Below, piece by piece: positions 27,684 through 36,834 of a DNA stretch of 64,000 nucleotides. A model generated the notes under the pieces. The model was given only the letters and a program-made list of their open reading frames with translations, made no database searches and was not told where the DNA came from. The stretch's first letter is position 1. Each line of letters opens with the position of its first letter. Origin of the DNA: Shewanella sp. ANA-3 (lineage in GTDB: Bacteria; Pseudomonadota; Gammaproteobacteria; Enterobacterales; Shewanellaceae); the NCBI RefSeq assembly GCF_000203935.1, contig NC_008577.1, positions 2,170,001-2,234,000 on the forward strand, given 5' to 3'. The position numbers were made by a program, and so were the translations under genes.

Positions 27684-28511
27684 TTACCGTATTAAATATT
27701 CTCCAAACAGTTGATCAACGGCCTGTTGGCAATATTTGTCTTCACCACGCCAATATTCGGCAAATACCCAGTCATTTTTGCCTTGGCGTTGTCTATCGAC
27801 AGTATTGGGTTTTAATATTCCCAGACTGGCTAATATTTCGATTAATATTTGTCGCTCTGCTTTACTCGATTTAATTACACTCGCTAATCTTTTCTCTAGT
27901 GTGCTGGGATAATCGCTCGGGTCAGACGTTTCGATAGTCGTTAATATCGCTCTAAAACAGGCAATATCATCCGACGTTGGCTCTGGAATATCGGCATTAA
28001 TCAATTGGTTTAAATCAAAATAGGTATACAAAATATCCCCATGGCGCACGCCACCCCATTTTATACGCTCGAAATTGAATACGTTAATATCCATCTCGAT
28101 ATAGGATTCGCTTCCTCGGATGCCATATTGACTATCTCGGCAAATGCCACAGGTATAGGAGTGTGCCGTTGGTTTGCCATCCGTATAGGAAGTGCCTGAA
28201 ATGACAGGTGTATATTGATGTGATGGGATTTTTTTGGCGATCGCATAGGATGCAAGGGATGAGCGCCAATCCAATCGCCTAGAGGTTAGACTACTTAAAA
28301 ATCCTTTTGTTACTTGTGCTTGCGATATGCTTTTAACTAGCGATGTGATGGCAAGGATGCATTCATCGTGGGAGATAGTTAAAGGATCAAACATTAATCC
28401 TTTCGATTTGGCGTAGCTAAAATCGGACTCGGAGAGACTTCTATTTTTTGCGTCAATCCAACCATTCTTCCAATAGGTGGAGAATAAAATCCTTTTTGCT
28501 TTTTTATCCAT
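27684..28511 (-). CDS. hypothetical protein, 275 aa
   Basis: Not recognised. Soluble, no signal peptide. It begins with a Lys-rich YWKNGW segment, has a CGIC pair near residue 121 inside TAHSYTCGICRDSQYG, and ends with a Trp/Tyr-rich NDWVFAEYWRGEDKYC tail. The two similar YW segments near the ends are a notable feature. It is the most distal of three neighbouring minus-strand genes of unknown function, a setting like that of immunity-protein clusters, but no toxin gene is nearby. The start at 28511 has only a weak AAAGAA upstream. Confidence 0.65.
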   Translation of the reverse strand: MDKKAKRILFSTYWKNGWIDAKNRSLSESDFSYAKSKGLMFDPLTISHDECILAITSLVKSISQAQVTKGFLSSLTSRRLDWRSSLASYAIAKKIPSHQYTPVISGTSYTDGKPTAHSYTCGICRDSQYGIRGSESYIEMDINVFNFERIKWGGVRHGDILYTYFDLNQLINADIPEPTSDDIACFRAILTTIETSDPSDYPSTLEKRLASVIKSSKAERQILIEILASLGILKPNTVDRQRQGKNDWVFAEYWRGEDKYCQQAVDQLFGEYLIR

Positions 28512-28576
28512 AGCTGATTCTTTATTATCTTTTAATAATTGGGTTTAATTTATCTTATAAAACTTAATTAAAGCGG

Positions 28577-28903
28577 TTAGCTCTCTAAATTCATATAAGC
28601 ATCGTTTTGATAGTAATAACTGACTGCATGAATTATGTCATGTAAGCTGGCATTAGGCTGCTGTTGCACTAAATTAGCCTTGATGCTTTGCAAATCGGCA
28701 ATGCTTAAAAAGTATTGATAGCCTTGGGTTTGTGGGTGGAGAGGCTCATCCTGTTGGTCGCGCTCCTCTTCAAGTTCATCGTCAATGATTAATACCGACA
28801 TTGAGGGACTTAATGGTTGATCTAGGGCTTTGTACATATCCAAGTACCACGAAAAAGAACCGAGTTGGGATAGTAGGGTTTCCAAGGTTAATGTTAATCG
28901 CAT
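28577..28903 (-). CDS. hypothetical protein, 108 aa
   Basis: 108 residues, acidic in the middle (IIDDELEEERDQQDEP), with a helical C-terminus (LHDIIHAVSYYYQNDAYMNLES). Family not recognised; the size and acidity resemble small immunity proteins, which is only a guess. AAAGGA lies seven bases before the ATG. Its start overlaps the end of a small upstream ORF made of MMQ repeats (28894-28974), so translation could be coupled to it. Confidence 0.65.
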   Translation of the reverse strand: MRLTLTLETLLSQLGSFSWYLDMYKALDQPLSPSMSVLIIDDELEEERDQQDEPLHPQTQGYQYFLSIADLQSIKANLVQQQPNASLHDIIHAVSYYYQNDAYMNLES

Positions 28904-28974
28904 GAAATATCCTTTTGTGCGAGCATCATTTGCATCATTTGCATCATTTGCATCATTTGCATCATTTGCATCAT
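28894..28974 (-). CDS. putative MMQ-repeat leader ORF, 26 codons
   Basis: Inside a 9-bp tandem repeat the minus strand reads ATG-ATG-CAA five times, then MMLAQKDISCD and TAA. The stop codon overlaps the first codons of the 108-aa gene (8-nt region 28894-28903, different frame). Such an arrangement suits translational coupling. There is no clear ribosome binding site before the repeat, so translation is unproven. Confidence 0.35.
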   Translation of the reverse strand: MMQMMQMMQMMQMMQMMLAQKDISCD

Positions 28975-28976
28975 TA
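28923..28976. repeat. 9-bp tandem repeat, six copies, plus 14-bp duplication
   Basis: GCATCATTT is repeated five times and followed by GCATCATTA. A second tandem duplication, GGCGAGTTAATTAA twice, lies beside it at 28978-29005. The tract is 20 bp upstream of the 108-aa gene start. Copy-number change would keep the reading frame of the leader ORF but alter its length and the promoter-to-start distance. Confidence 0.95.
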
Positions 28977-29021
28977 TGGCGAGTTAATTAAGGCGAGTTA
29001 ATTAAACCGACAGAATTAGGC

Positions 29022-29474
29022 TTAAGGCCTCCACAGACTCAGCATGAATTCGGTTAACGCAAACGATGAGAAAATAAACAGTAAATTAATCAAGGCCCGC
29101 ATAATCCAAGGCAATGCACCGTAGGACAGACCATATTTATTTGAGGCAATTACGATAACTCCCATGATGCCAAACCAAGGTGTAAAAAAGAACATGGCTT
29201 GCCATTTAACCAGAGCAACGGCGAGATCATGCAGCGCACCACTGACTAAAAAGGTGAGCAAGACGGCGAGCCAGATGGGCAGAAACTGACTGAGAGGGCG
29301 CATGACATTACGAGATAAATAATATCCCCAAATCGGATTCCAATAATGCCAAAAAATAGGGAATGACTTAGCGCCAAGAGCGCGGGATAGCATATTCCTC
29401 ATCGAGTGATTGGCACCCAGTGGCACACCATTTCGCTTTTTCACATATTGTGACAGTGATAATGTCGTTTGCAT
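29022..29474 (-). CDS. small membrane protein resembling the C-terminal part of MBOAT acyltransferases
   Basis: 150 residues with about three membrane segments. SFPIFWHYWNPIWGYYLSR followed by WLAVLLTFLVSGALHD matches the FW..WN and SG..H core of membrane-bound O-acyltransferases, where the His is catalytic. Typical MBOATs have 400-500 residues, so this is a minimal version carrying only the core helices. Whether it is an active short form or a relic is open. The ATG at 29474 has AAAGG upstream. It is a separate unit between two unknown genes. Confidence 0.6.
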   Translation of the reverse strand: MQTTLSLSQYVKKRNGVPLGANHSMRNMLSRALGAKSFPIFWHYWNPIWGYYLSRNVMRPLSQFLPIWLAVLLTFLVSGALHDLAVALVKWQAMFFFTPWFGIMGVIVIASNKYGLSYGALPWIMRALINLLFIFSSFALTEFMLSLWRP

Positions 29475-29561
29475 GGTTAACCTTTATGCTCCACGCTGCC
29501 CCTCATAGTGAGTGGTCTGCAGTCTGTTTTGCCGTCTAAAGTGTACGGTTATCAATATTCA

Positions 29562-29903
29562 TTACAGCACTGCATCTGGCAAGCAGTAAGTTAGGCTTTT
29601 ATCTGCCATAGCATAACAGGTTTGATCGATTTTCTCGGGGGACGGCCTAATAAAGATTCCTTGCTTGCCATTAACACGAATAAGCTGCGATTGATTATCC
29701 TGCCTCATAAAAATGGTACCGCCATTTTCGAGCGAGACATCAACTAGGTATTCGTTCATATTGGCGCAAATCGCGATCTCACAGGATTCAGAACGCTCTT
29801 CCTGCCCATCAATAACGAGGCATTGCGAGGTCACTTCATCACAACCAGCCCATGAGGCGGGGTTAAAAGCCAACAATAGTAAAAAGCCTGAAAGGTATTT
29901 CAT
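29562..29903 (-). CDS. secreted hypothetical protein with cysteines
   Basis: 113 residues with a signal peptide (MKYLSGFLLLLAFNPASWA). The mature part has cysteines in pairs (GCDEVTSQC, SCEIAIC, TCYAMADKSLTYC), suggesting three disulfides in the periplasm. Family not recognised. AGGATGA precedes the ATG. Confidence 0.65.
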   Translation of the reverse strand: MKYLSGFLLLLAFNPASWAGCDEVTSQCLVIDGQEERSESCEIAICANMNEYLVDVSLENGGTIFMRQDNQSQLIRVNGKQGIFIRPSPEKIDQTCYAMADKSLTYCLPDAVL

Positions 29904-30261
29904 CGAATCATCCTGTCGCGTTATAAACGTTCATCCGTGGCTGATGAGCGCCAATCTATTAAAGCGTATTGTCGACTGGCCGCCAAATTTCGCAATATTC
30001 TCGCATAGAACTATGTTCGTGTTGAATTCGGCGCAGGACTGAAACTATTGGTATTATTAGGCGGGCTTAATTACACTGCGGCGACGGAATCAGGCTCTTT
30101 AACGCTTGCTGACTAATTTACCCTCGGTTAGCCATCTCTGAACCGTATTTTTTAACCCTATGAAAGGACCTTGCTCGCCCTTGAATCACACCCGACGCCC
30201 TGCTATGCGGCAAGCCAAACTTCAGCAATCCAATCAGCAGTCTAGAGACGCTCAACGTCCG

Positions 30262-32184
30262 ATGAGCCGATTGGCGAGTGAAGTGCTGCGCGCTTTTGCC
30301 AGCGATGGGGTGCTCGCCAAGCATATTCAAGGGTTTAGTGCGCGTCAGAGTCAGGTTGAAATGGCGCAAATCATCAGTGAAGCGATTGCCAGCAAGGGCA
30401 ATGCACTGATTGAAGCGGGCACAGGGGTCGGTAAAACCTTCGCGTATTTAATTCCAGCCATCTTAAGTGGCAAGCAAGTGATCGTGAGCACGGGCAGTAA
30501 AAACCTGCAGGAGCAATTATTTCTAAAGGATTTACCCGCGTTGACCTCTATGCTTGGGATTGCGCCCAAGCTCGCGCTATTGAAAGGTCGCAATAACTAT
30601 TTATGCCAACATCGACTCGATAAGCAGATGCAGGAGGCCAGCCATATTGAGGCGCGATTATTGGATGATTTACTCAAAATCAACCAATGGGCGGGCATGA
30701 GTAAGGATGGCGATATCGGTGGCTTAACTTCTGTTGCCGAAAACTCTCCCGCGCTTCCCTTAGTGGTCAGTACTAAAGAGACCTGTCTTGGCCAGCGCTG
30801 CGAATTTTATGATGCTTGTTTTACCCGCAAGGCCCGCGGCCGCGCCATGGACGCAAAAATCATTGTGGTGAATCATCACTTATTCTTTGCCGACAGCGTG
30901 TTAAAGGATACGGGCTTTGCCGAGCTGTTGCCCGATCCCGATGTTGTGATCTTCGATGAGGCGCATTTGTTGCCAGACATCTGCGTCAGTTACTTTGGGC
31001 AACAATCCTCGAGTCGAACCATTGATGATTATCTGCAAAAGTTATTGCAGATTTACCAAACTGAGCTCAGCGATACGGGGCAGATAGCTCAATTCTGTCA
31101 GCGCTGTTTAACCAAGTTAAGTGATTGGCATAATGCATTATTTTCGAGCGGCGAGTCGGACTGGCGGCTGCAGCTTGGCAATAAATCCATCGCCTTAGCC
31201 TCATGGGATTTATTGGCTGAATTAACCGCACTGCAAAAGCTGTTACTTGTACACGTGGGGCGCAGCGAATTATTGGATGATATTGCGGTAAAGCTGACTG
31301 AGTTAAACCATAAACTGAATCAATTTTTTAATTGCGATAATCCGCAGGCGGCGTACAGCGTTGAGTTTGGTAGCCGTTTTGTCATGCTACGGATGTCACC
31401 CATCAATATTGCCCGCGAATGTCAGCAGCTATTTGTGGCCAATACTAGCTGGATTTTTACTTCGGCGACCCTGCAAGTGAACCGCAGCCTAGACCATTTT
31501 GCACAGGAGCTTGGGATAAGCGATGCCAAGGCACATATTTTAGACAGTCCCTTCGATTATCCACGTCAGGCTTTATTTTGTGTGCCGAGACAACTGGGGA
31601 ATGTGACGAATCAGCAGCAAGCACTTAAGCAGTTAGTCGATGTGTGTGTAAAAGCGATTGAGGCGGCGCAGGGACGAACCTTCATTCTGTTTACCAGCCA
31701 TAAAATGCTCGAGCAAACCGCGCTGGCATTACGCACACGGACTCAATATCCGTTATTAGTGCAAGGGCAGGCGGGTAAGCAGAGCCTACTGACCAAGTTT
31801 CGCCAACTGGGAAATGCGGTGTTACTGGGGACGAGCAGTTTTTGGGAAGGGGTGGACGTTCGCGGCAAGTTATTAAGCTGCGTGATTATCGATAAGCTAC
31901 CCTTTGTCTCGCCCGATGAGCCGCTTTACCGTGCTCGCGCCGACAATATCAGCCGTCAGGGGGGCGATCCTTTTACTCAAGTGTCGTTACCTCAAGCGAT
32001 TATTGCGCTCAAACAAGGGGTTGGACGTTTGATCCGTGACGAAAAGGACTGCGGCGTACTCATTCTGTGTGATAATCGTATTGTGAATCGCGCCTACGGA
32101 CAGGCCTTTTTAAATTCCCTGCCACCGATGTCCCGCACTCGAGATTTAGACCAAGCCCTGCAATTTTTAAGGAAAATCCCTTAA
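30262..32184 (+). CDS. yoaA: YoaA, iron-sulfur XPD/DinG-family DNA helicase
   Basis: About 640 residues. Walker A is EAGTGVGKT; the DEAH box is IFDEAHLLPD. Four cysteines that ligate the [4Fe-4S] cluster in this family are visible (ETCLGQRCEFYDACF plus the Cys of NYLCQHR). Helicase motifs V-VI are GTSSFWEGVDVRG and KQGVGRLIRDEKD. YoaA is a 5'-3' helicase linked to DNA repair and tolerance of replication-blocking damage. In-frame ATGs occur at 30160, 30205 and 30262, none with a good ribosome binding site; 30262 gives the usual family length. Confidence 0.93.
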   Translation: MSRLASEVLRAFASDGVLAKHIQGFSARQSQVEMAQIISEAIASKGNALIEAGTGVGKTFAYLIPAILSGKQVIVSTGSKNLQEQLFLKDLPALTSMLGIAPKLALLKGRNNYLCQHRLDKQMQEASHIEARLLDDLLKINQWAGMSKDGDIGGLTSVAENSPALPLVVSTKETCLGQRCEFYDACFTRKARGRAMDAKIIVVNHHLFFADSVLKDTGFAELLPDPDVVIFDEAHLLPDICVSYFGQQSSSRTIDDYLQKLLQIYQTELSDTGQIAQFCQRCLTKLSDWHNALFSSGESDWRLQLGNKSIALASWDLLAELTALQKLLLVHVGRSELLDDIAVKLTELNHKLNQFFNCDNPQAAYSVEFGSRFVMLRMSPINIARECQQLFVANTSWIFTSATLQVNRSLDHFAQELGISDAKAHILDSPFDYPRQALFCVPRQLGNVTNQQQALKQLVDVCVKAIEAAQGRTFILFTSHKMLEQTALALRTRTQYPLLVQGQAGKQSLLTKFRQLGNAVLLGTSSFWEGVDVRGKLLSCVIIDKLPFVSPDEPLYRARADNISRQGGDPFTQVSLPQAIIALKQGVGRLIRDEKDCGVLILCDNRIVNRAYGQAFLNSLPPMSRTRDLDQALQFLRKIP

Positions 32185-32240
32185 TACAATAAGAAGTTGG
32201 AGCTAAAACGATTCATTTGTGTAGGTTTTTTATAGAGAGA

Positions 32241-32759
32241 ATGAACGTGTTTACTTGGTTAAAAGGGTTAGTTTCTAAAGATGTATTGATTGAGTTAACT
32301 GAAGCTAAGATTGCGATAAAAGTGTTTGGTGAGCGTACTTGTTTCGAATATGAACCTGTGCTTGCCCTCGTCGATGAGCCGACTCAGACGCGGATCAAGG
32401 CAATTGGTCGCGAGGCGATGGGTTTGCAGGGCGAGGGCGTACGGCTGGTTAATCCTTTTTCCCATTCTAGGATGTTTGTCGCAAGCTTTGAACTCGCCGA
32501 AAAGCTGCTCCAATATGGCATTTCGCAACTTCATACATCTAGATTTCGAGCGGCGCCTCGGGTGATTGTGCACCAGTTAGAGAAGACTGAAGGCGGCCTT
32601 ACCGATGTTGAGGATAGGGTACTGCGTGAACTTGCCATGGGCGCTGGTGCAAGAGAAGTGGTGATTTATCTTGGCCCTAGACTCAATACTGACCTTGATA
32701 CGTTTGATGAGATCAAACGCCGCGTTGAAACACTGAGAGCCTATAAAAAATTAATCTAA
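32241..32759 (+). CDS. stand-alone protein resembling the N-terminal half of MreB
   Basis: 172 residues that align with MreB subdomains IA/IB only. SKDVLIELTEAKIAIKVFG parallels the MreB segment SNDLSIDLGTANTLIYVKG, and APRVIVHQL...LRELAMGAGAREVVIYLGP parallels SPRVLVCVP...IRESAQGAGAREVFLIEEP. The phosphate-1 loop DLGT has become ELTE, and the second half with phosphate-2 and the adenosine site is missing, so ATP binding and filament formation as in MreB are unlikely. It may bind MreB or another actin-like partner. The ATG at 32241 is preferred over a TTG at 32217. It follows yoaA by 56 bp on the same strand. Confidence 0.75.
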   Translation: MNVFTWLKGLVSKDVLIELTEAKIAIKVFGERTCFEYEPVLALVDEPTQTRIKAIGREAMGLQGEGVRLVNPFSHSRMFVASFELAEKLLQYGISQLHTSRFRAAPRVIVHQLEKTEGGLTDVEDRVLRELAMGAGAREVVIYLGPRLNTDLDTFDEIKRRVETLRAYKKLI

Positions 32760-32787
32760 ACTTATTTTGCTGATATTCGAGGGTAAG

Positions 32788-32811
32788 CATGGCCTGCCGC
32801 GGCAGGCCATG
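32788..32811. repeat. perfect 24-bp palindrome between convergent genes
   Basis: CATGGCCTGCCG-CGGCAGGCCATG is a perfect GC-rich palindrome between the half-MreB gene (+) and the TonB receptor gene (-). No T-tract follows on either strand. It may act as a bidirectional terminator hairpin or as a protein-binding site. Confidence 0.8.
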
Positions 32812-32820
32812 ATCTCAGGA

Positions 32821-34782
32821 TTAGAAGCTTGCCGTTACCCCAGCATACACGCTGCGGCTCTTTTGAATGTAATCCAAATCGGTGGCAATTTGATCGCGCT
32901 CGGCATCCGTCAAGTTAGTCACCCCTAGTTTTACTCTAAACATAGGGTTGATTTGATAATTCACACCTAAATCAAGTGAACCATAACCATCTGATTTAAC
33001 GTTGGTTCTCAGATATTGTTCACCCGTGTAGTGGTAAGCAATAAAGGTGGATAATCCCTCTAACGCCTGCCATTGCAGTTTCAGGTTGTAGCTATCTTCA
33101 GGCGTTAAAGTAAAAGGCGCGCCATTTTGTTTATCCTTGGCATCGGTTTTACTGTAGTTACCACTGATACTTAAACTGTCGGTTAAGTCGTACCATGCCT
33201 GTAATTCCCAACCAGTGATCTTAGCTTCGTTAACGTTTTGATAGGTGAGCACGGCGCCCGGGGTTCTGTCCCAGGTCTCGGTGATGATTTTGTTTTCTAC
33301 ATCATTATGGAAATAGGTGACGGAGCCGCCAAAATCTGCGGTTTGGTATTGGGTCGATAGCTCGTAGTTCACCGAGGTTTCGGGCTGTAAGTCGGGATTG
33401 CCCGCCACAGAGCAGGCACCACGACAGGCTGGGATAATATAATCGGCTTGGGACTGCGACATATTCGGTGCTTTAAAGGCTTTACCACCGCCACCTTTGA
33501 TCACCCATTCGGAGCTGAGTGGATAAACCAGATAGAGGCGAGGACTAAACTCAGTGCCATACACATCGTGGTGATCGACACGGCCACCGAGGGTGAGACT
33601 CAGTTCGCCTAAACTGAACTCATCCTGCAGATACAGTGCCGACTGACTGTCGTCTAAGGTGCCATCGCCTAAAATATTGCGGCTGTTCTCAAGCTTGGTC
33701 CAACGGTATTCGGCGCCGCCCGTCAGCATATGCTCGCCGAGTAACACTGTGGTTTGGCCGTCGAGATTGTGGTTGGTTTGAGTGATATGGCCAATTTGCG
33801 CGATCAGCGCCGAATCATCGGTTACTTCGACATTTTCATAATAGTAACGCAGGCGAGTATCACCCCAGTCCCAACGGCCGTTATGGGTCAAACCTGAGCT
33901 AATGCGCTCCGCCTGTTGGTTGTTGGTCAGAATCGTGCCGTAGTTATTCCAGTCGGACTCACGCTCATCGCTGGCGTAACTGATATCGAATTGCAGATCC
34001 TGCTGCTTGTCGATTAACCATTGCAGATTGGCTAAGGCGCTGATCTCATCCCTGTCTTCGAGTGCATCGATAGTTGGCTTTAAGTCTGAACGCCAGGCAT
34101 CACGTTTATTGCTATCGACAATCAAGTTCGCCAGCAGTTTATCCTTCACGAGTGCGCCGCTTGTGTAGAAGTTGTATTTAGTGCTATCGCCACCTTCACC
34201 ACTGGTTGGTGTGTCGTATTGCACGCCGACGCTGGTTTGCCAAGTTTCGGTTGGTTGGCGCAGGATAACGTTGACTACGCCACCTAAGGCTTCGGAGCCA
34301 TAGAGGGATGACATGGGGCCGCGAACTAACTCAATGCGCTCGATAGCAGACATGGGGATAGATGACAGGTCGAAGTCATTGCCATAGTTGGAGGTGAGCG
34401 CCTCGCGAGAATTGACGCGGCGGCCATTGATCAAGATTAAGGTGTAGTCAGAATCCAGACCCCTAAGGCTGATTTCATTGCGGCCATAGGGCGTACCTTC
34501 ACTGATATTCACTCCCTGTAAATAACGCACTGCACTGGCGAGGTCATCAATCACTAAGGCTTCAAGCTCGGTGCGATTAATCACTGATACTGATGCTGGC
34601 GCCGAGAGCTCAGAGTGTTTGGTTTGCGTCGCAGTGATCACCATACGTTCCATCTCGCCTGTGGCGCTATTGTTGGCCAGAGCCGTTGCCGATATAGCAC
34701 TGAGGCCGAGGCTGATAGCTAAGGGGAGGGCTTTGCGGGAAAATCGCGACAGACGAGGGGTAAAATCGGGTTGTGCAGGCAT
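32821..34782 (-). CDS. TonB-dependent outer membrane receptor, CirA/FepA-like
   Basis: 653 residues. The signal peptide runs to about residue 38 (LGLSAISATALA). The TonB-box/plug region starts ERMVITATQTKHSELSAPASVSVI, and the plug motifs RGLDSDYTLILINGRR and IERIELVRGPMSSLYGSEALGG are clear. The barrel ends with the expected C-terminal Phe (VYAGVTASF). The extracellular loop CRGAC suggests a disulfide. It should import an iron chelate such as a catecholate siderophore; the ligand cannot be told. The start at 34782 follows AAGGAAGA. A Fur box upstream indicates iron repression. It is a single-gene unit. Confidence 0.92.
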   Translation of the reverse strand: MPAQPDFTPRLSRFSRKALPLAISLGLSAISATALANNSATGEMERMVITATQTKHSELSAPASVSVINRTELEALVIDDLASAVRYLQGVNISEGTPYGRNEISLRGLDSDYTLILINGRRVNSREALTSNYGNDFDLSSIPMSAIERIELVRGPMSSLYGSEALGGVVNVILRQPTETWQTSVGVQYDTPTSGEGGDSTKYNFYTSGALVKDKLLANLIVDSNKRDAWRSDLKPTIDALEDRDEISALANLQWLIDKQQDLQFDISYASDERESDWNNYGTILTNNQQAERISSGLTHNGRWDWGDTRLRYYYENVEVTDDSALIAQIGHITQTNHNLDGQTTVLLGEHMLTGGAEYRWTKLENSRNILGDGTLDDSQSALYLQDEFSLGELSLTLGGRVDHHDVYGTEFSPRLYLVYPLSSEWVIKGGGGKAFKAPNMSQSQADYIIPACRGACSVAGNPDLQPETSVNYELSTQYQTADFGGSVTYFHNDVENKIITETWDRTPGAVLTYQNVNEAKITGWELQAWYDLTDSLSISGNYSKTDAKDKQNGAPFTLTPEDSYNLKLQWQALEGLSTFIAYHYTGEQYLRTNVKSDGYGSLDLGVNYQINPMFRVKLGVTNLTDAERDQIATDLDYIQKSRSVYAGVTASF

Positions 34783-34807
34783 ATCATTCTTCCTTGTAAA
34801 ATTTTGG

Positions 34808-34826
34808 CGAATGATAATTATTCTTA
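34808..34826 (-). promoter_or_regulatory. Fur box upstream of the TonB receptor
   Basis: GCGAATGATAATTATTCTT matches the 19-bp Fur consensus at 14 positions and is centred about 35 bp before the start codon, as expected for Fe(II)-Fur repression. Confidence 0.8.
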
Positions 34827-35213
34827 AATGCGTCAACAAGTCGCTATCCCACAGTTAAGTGTAAAGCCAGTGTAAATTTTATATTTACAACAAAGGGATA
34901 CTGTTCTGTTACCGTAAAAATAAGTATTTGCTTTGAGGTGAACTTAAATCCCGATGAGTGGTTGTATGCAGTCAATCATGCTTTGCAAGCGGGTTTGATA
35001 AACGCTGGTTGTTGGTGTTTGCGCTTAATATTTATGCTTAGCGTGCATCTAAGTCGCGACTGTTTGAAATGAACCTCGTTAGATGAAGCTTAATAGAAGC
35101 TCAGTTAAAACTTGGCAGTTTAAAGTGTTAACAGGTTAGCTGGTGCACTGAATAAGACAATAAGCGGTAATGCTGAGGGAAGGTCATAAATCTAGGAGAG
35201 GCTATAGAAACAT
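34827..35213. other. intergenic region of about 390 bp
   Basis: No gene or clear motif was seen between the Fur box and the terminator of the chemoreceptor gene. Confidence 0.45.
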
Positions 35214-35248
35214 ATAGATGAAGGGATAAGCGTTATCCCTTCATCTAT
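35214..35248 (-). terminator. hairpin terminator after the chemoreceptor gene
   Basis: ATAGATGAAGGGATAA and TTATCCCTTCATCTAT form a perfect 16-bp stem with a GCG/CGC loop, 35 bp past the stop. The following minus-strand sequence TATGTTTCT is only moderately T-rich. Confidence 0.75.
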
Positions 35249-35282
35249 TACTCGACTATTACTCGACACTCACTTTTCAGTA

Positions 35283-36800
35283 TTAGACCTTAAGTCCAAC
35301 CATTAACTGATCGAGTTGGCCAGCGGTGGCTTGTAATTCATCACAACCCGACACAGATTGGTTCGCCGATTGCTCGACATCGTGGGATTGATTGCGAATT
35401 TCCATCAGATTGGTGGCGATTTCGTTAGCCACGGCCGATTGTTCTTCCGCAGACGTTGCGATCAATACACTCATTTCAAATACGCGGCTGCTGTGGTGGG
35501 CAATGGATTCGAGATCCTTACCCGTTTGCAGCACATGTTGTTTGCCTTCACTCGCTTGGCTTACCGTGCGAGACATGACTTGCGTCAGGTTACGGCTCCC
35601 CTGTTGCAATGACTCGATCATCGACTTGATTTCAACCGTTGCCGCCTGAGTGCGACCAGCAAGGGTTCTCACCTCATCGGCCACCACCGCAAAGCCACGG
35701 CCCTGTTCGCCCGCGCGCGCCGCTTCAATCGCAGCATTGAGGGCGAGTAGGTTAGTCTGCTGCGAAATGGCATTAATGGTCGACACTACTTCATCGATTT
35801 TACTGGCGTTTTCGTTGAGGATATTGACCGCATCCGAGGCGGCAGAAATCTCATCCGATAGCACATCAATCGCGCTCACTGTGGTTTCAATATCCTTAGA
35901 GCCCGCATTGACCTGCTGATTCGCCTCTTGGGTTTCGGCGGAGGATTGCTCGGCGTTGCGCGCCACTTCTTTAACCGCAGCGGTCATTTCTTCCATCGCT
36001 GTGGCTAAGGAATCGAGGTGCTGACGTTGATTGACCGCAAGGGCTTGTCCTTGCTGCGCCGTGCTTCTAAATGATGAAACCACTTCGCGGATTTTGCTGG
36101 TGGATTCAGCAATTTGCTTCACTAGGGTATGTTGACGCTCGACCAAGGTGTCGATACTAATCGCTAAAATGCTGAACTCATCTTTCACTTCGAAGAAGTT
36201 TAATCGGCCAGTCAAATCCCCCGAGGCGGCGCGTTTAAGTGCCATCACTGTGGTGTAGAGCGCACCGCCCACAAAGGTGGAGATGTAGTAGCTAAACAGG
36301 AAGAGCACGAATAACAGCACTGCCATCACGCCATAAACTAAGATGTTGTCGTCGGCCAGCAGGGCATCAATTGCGCGATCGTCGACGGGAATGATAGTGA
36401 CGAGGTTTTGAGCGTTAACCGAGCTTATCGCCCTTTGAGGTGAACTGCTGGTATCGATACCTCCGCCACTGCGTGCAAGGGTTTGTGCGCGGCTGTCGGC
36501 CTCTGAAACCGTGACAATCCGAACATTCTGCATCCCTTGGCTTAATAGATTAGGGAGATTTTGCTGTTCTTGTTCGGGCAGTTTGTTATAGATCTGCGCC
36601 GCGAGTTGATTGATTTTCTGTGACGAGTCCTGAATGCCGTTCAAATGGCTTTCGAGCAGGGTATCCCTAAACTGAGTATTTAAAAATACCGCTAATCCCA
36701 CAATCATAAACATGGGAACTAGGGCGAGAATTGCAAATTTGGTTTTTAAGGTCATGTGGATAAGATATTGATCTATCCAGCGAAATTTTACTTCTTTCAT
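35283..36800 (-). CDS. methyl-accepting chemotaxis protein
   Basis: 505 residues: membrane segment near 22-44 ([19 protein letters not shown]), a periplasmic sensor of about 110 residues, a second membrane segment near 150-172 ([20 protein letters not shown]), a HAMP domain, then the coiled-coil signalling domain with the hairpin tip [20 protein letters not shown] and [12 protein letters not shown]. It signals to CheA/CheW; the ligand is unknown. No C-terminal CheR-tethering pentapeptide is present. The start at 36800 follows GAGG; a TTG at 36830 is less likely. A sigma-28 promoter lies upstream. Confidence 0.95.
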   Translation of the reverse strand: MKEVKFRWIDQYLIHMTLKTKFAILALVPMFMIVGLAVFLNTQFRDTLLESHLNGIQDSSQKINQLAAQIYNKLPEQEQQNLPNLLSQGMQNVRIVTVSEADSRAQTLARSGGGIDTSSSPQRAISSVNAQNLVTIIPVDDRAIDALLADDNILVYGVMAVLLFVLFLFSYYISTFVGGALYTTVMALKRAASGDLTGRLNFFEVKDEFSILAISIDTLVERQHTLVKQIAESTSKIREVVSSFRSTAQQGQALAVNQRQHLDSLATAMEEMTAAVKEVARNAEQSSAETQEANQQVNAGSKDIETTVSAIDVLSDEISAASDAVNILNENASKIDEVVSTINAISQQTNLLALNAAIEAARAGEQGRGFAVVADEVRTLAGRTQAATVEIKSMIESLQQGSRNLTQVMSRTVSQASEGKQHVLQTGKDLESIAHHSSRVFEMSVLIATSAEEQSAVANEIATNLMEIRNQSHDVEQSANQSVSGCDELQATAGQLDQLMVGLKV

Positions 36801-36834
36801 TAGCGCCTCGATAAATTGGGCTGTGACCAAATGG

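Noticed and set aside
28923..28976. The repeat tract as a CRISPR array
   Set aside because: The units are 9 bp and directly adjacent with no spacers; it is a simple tandem repeat.
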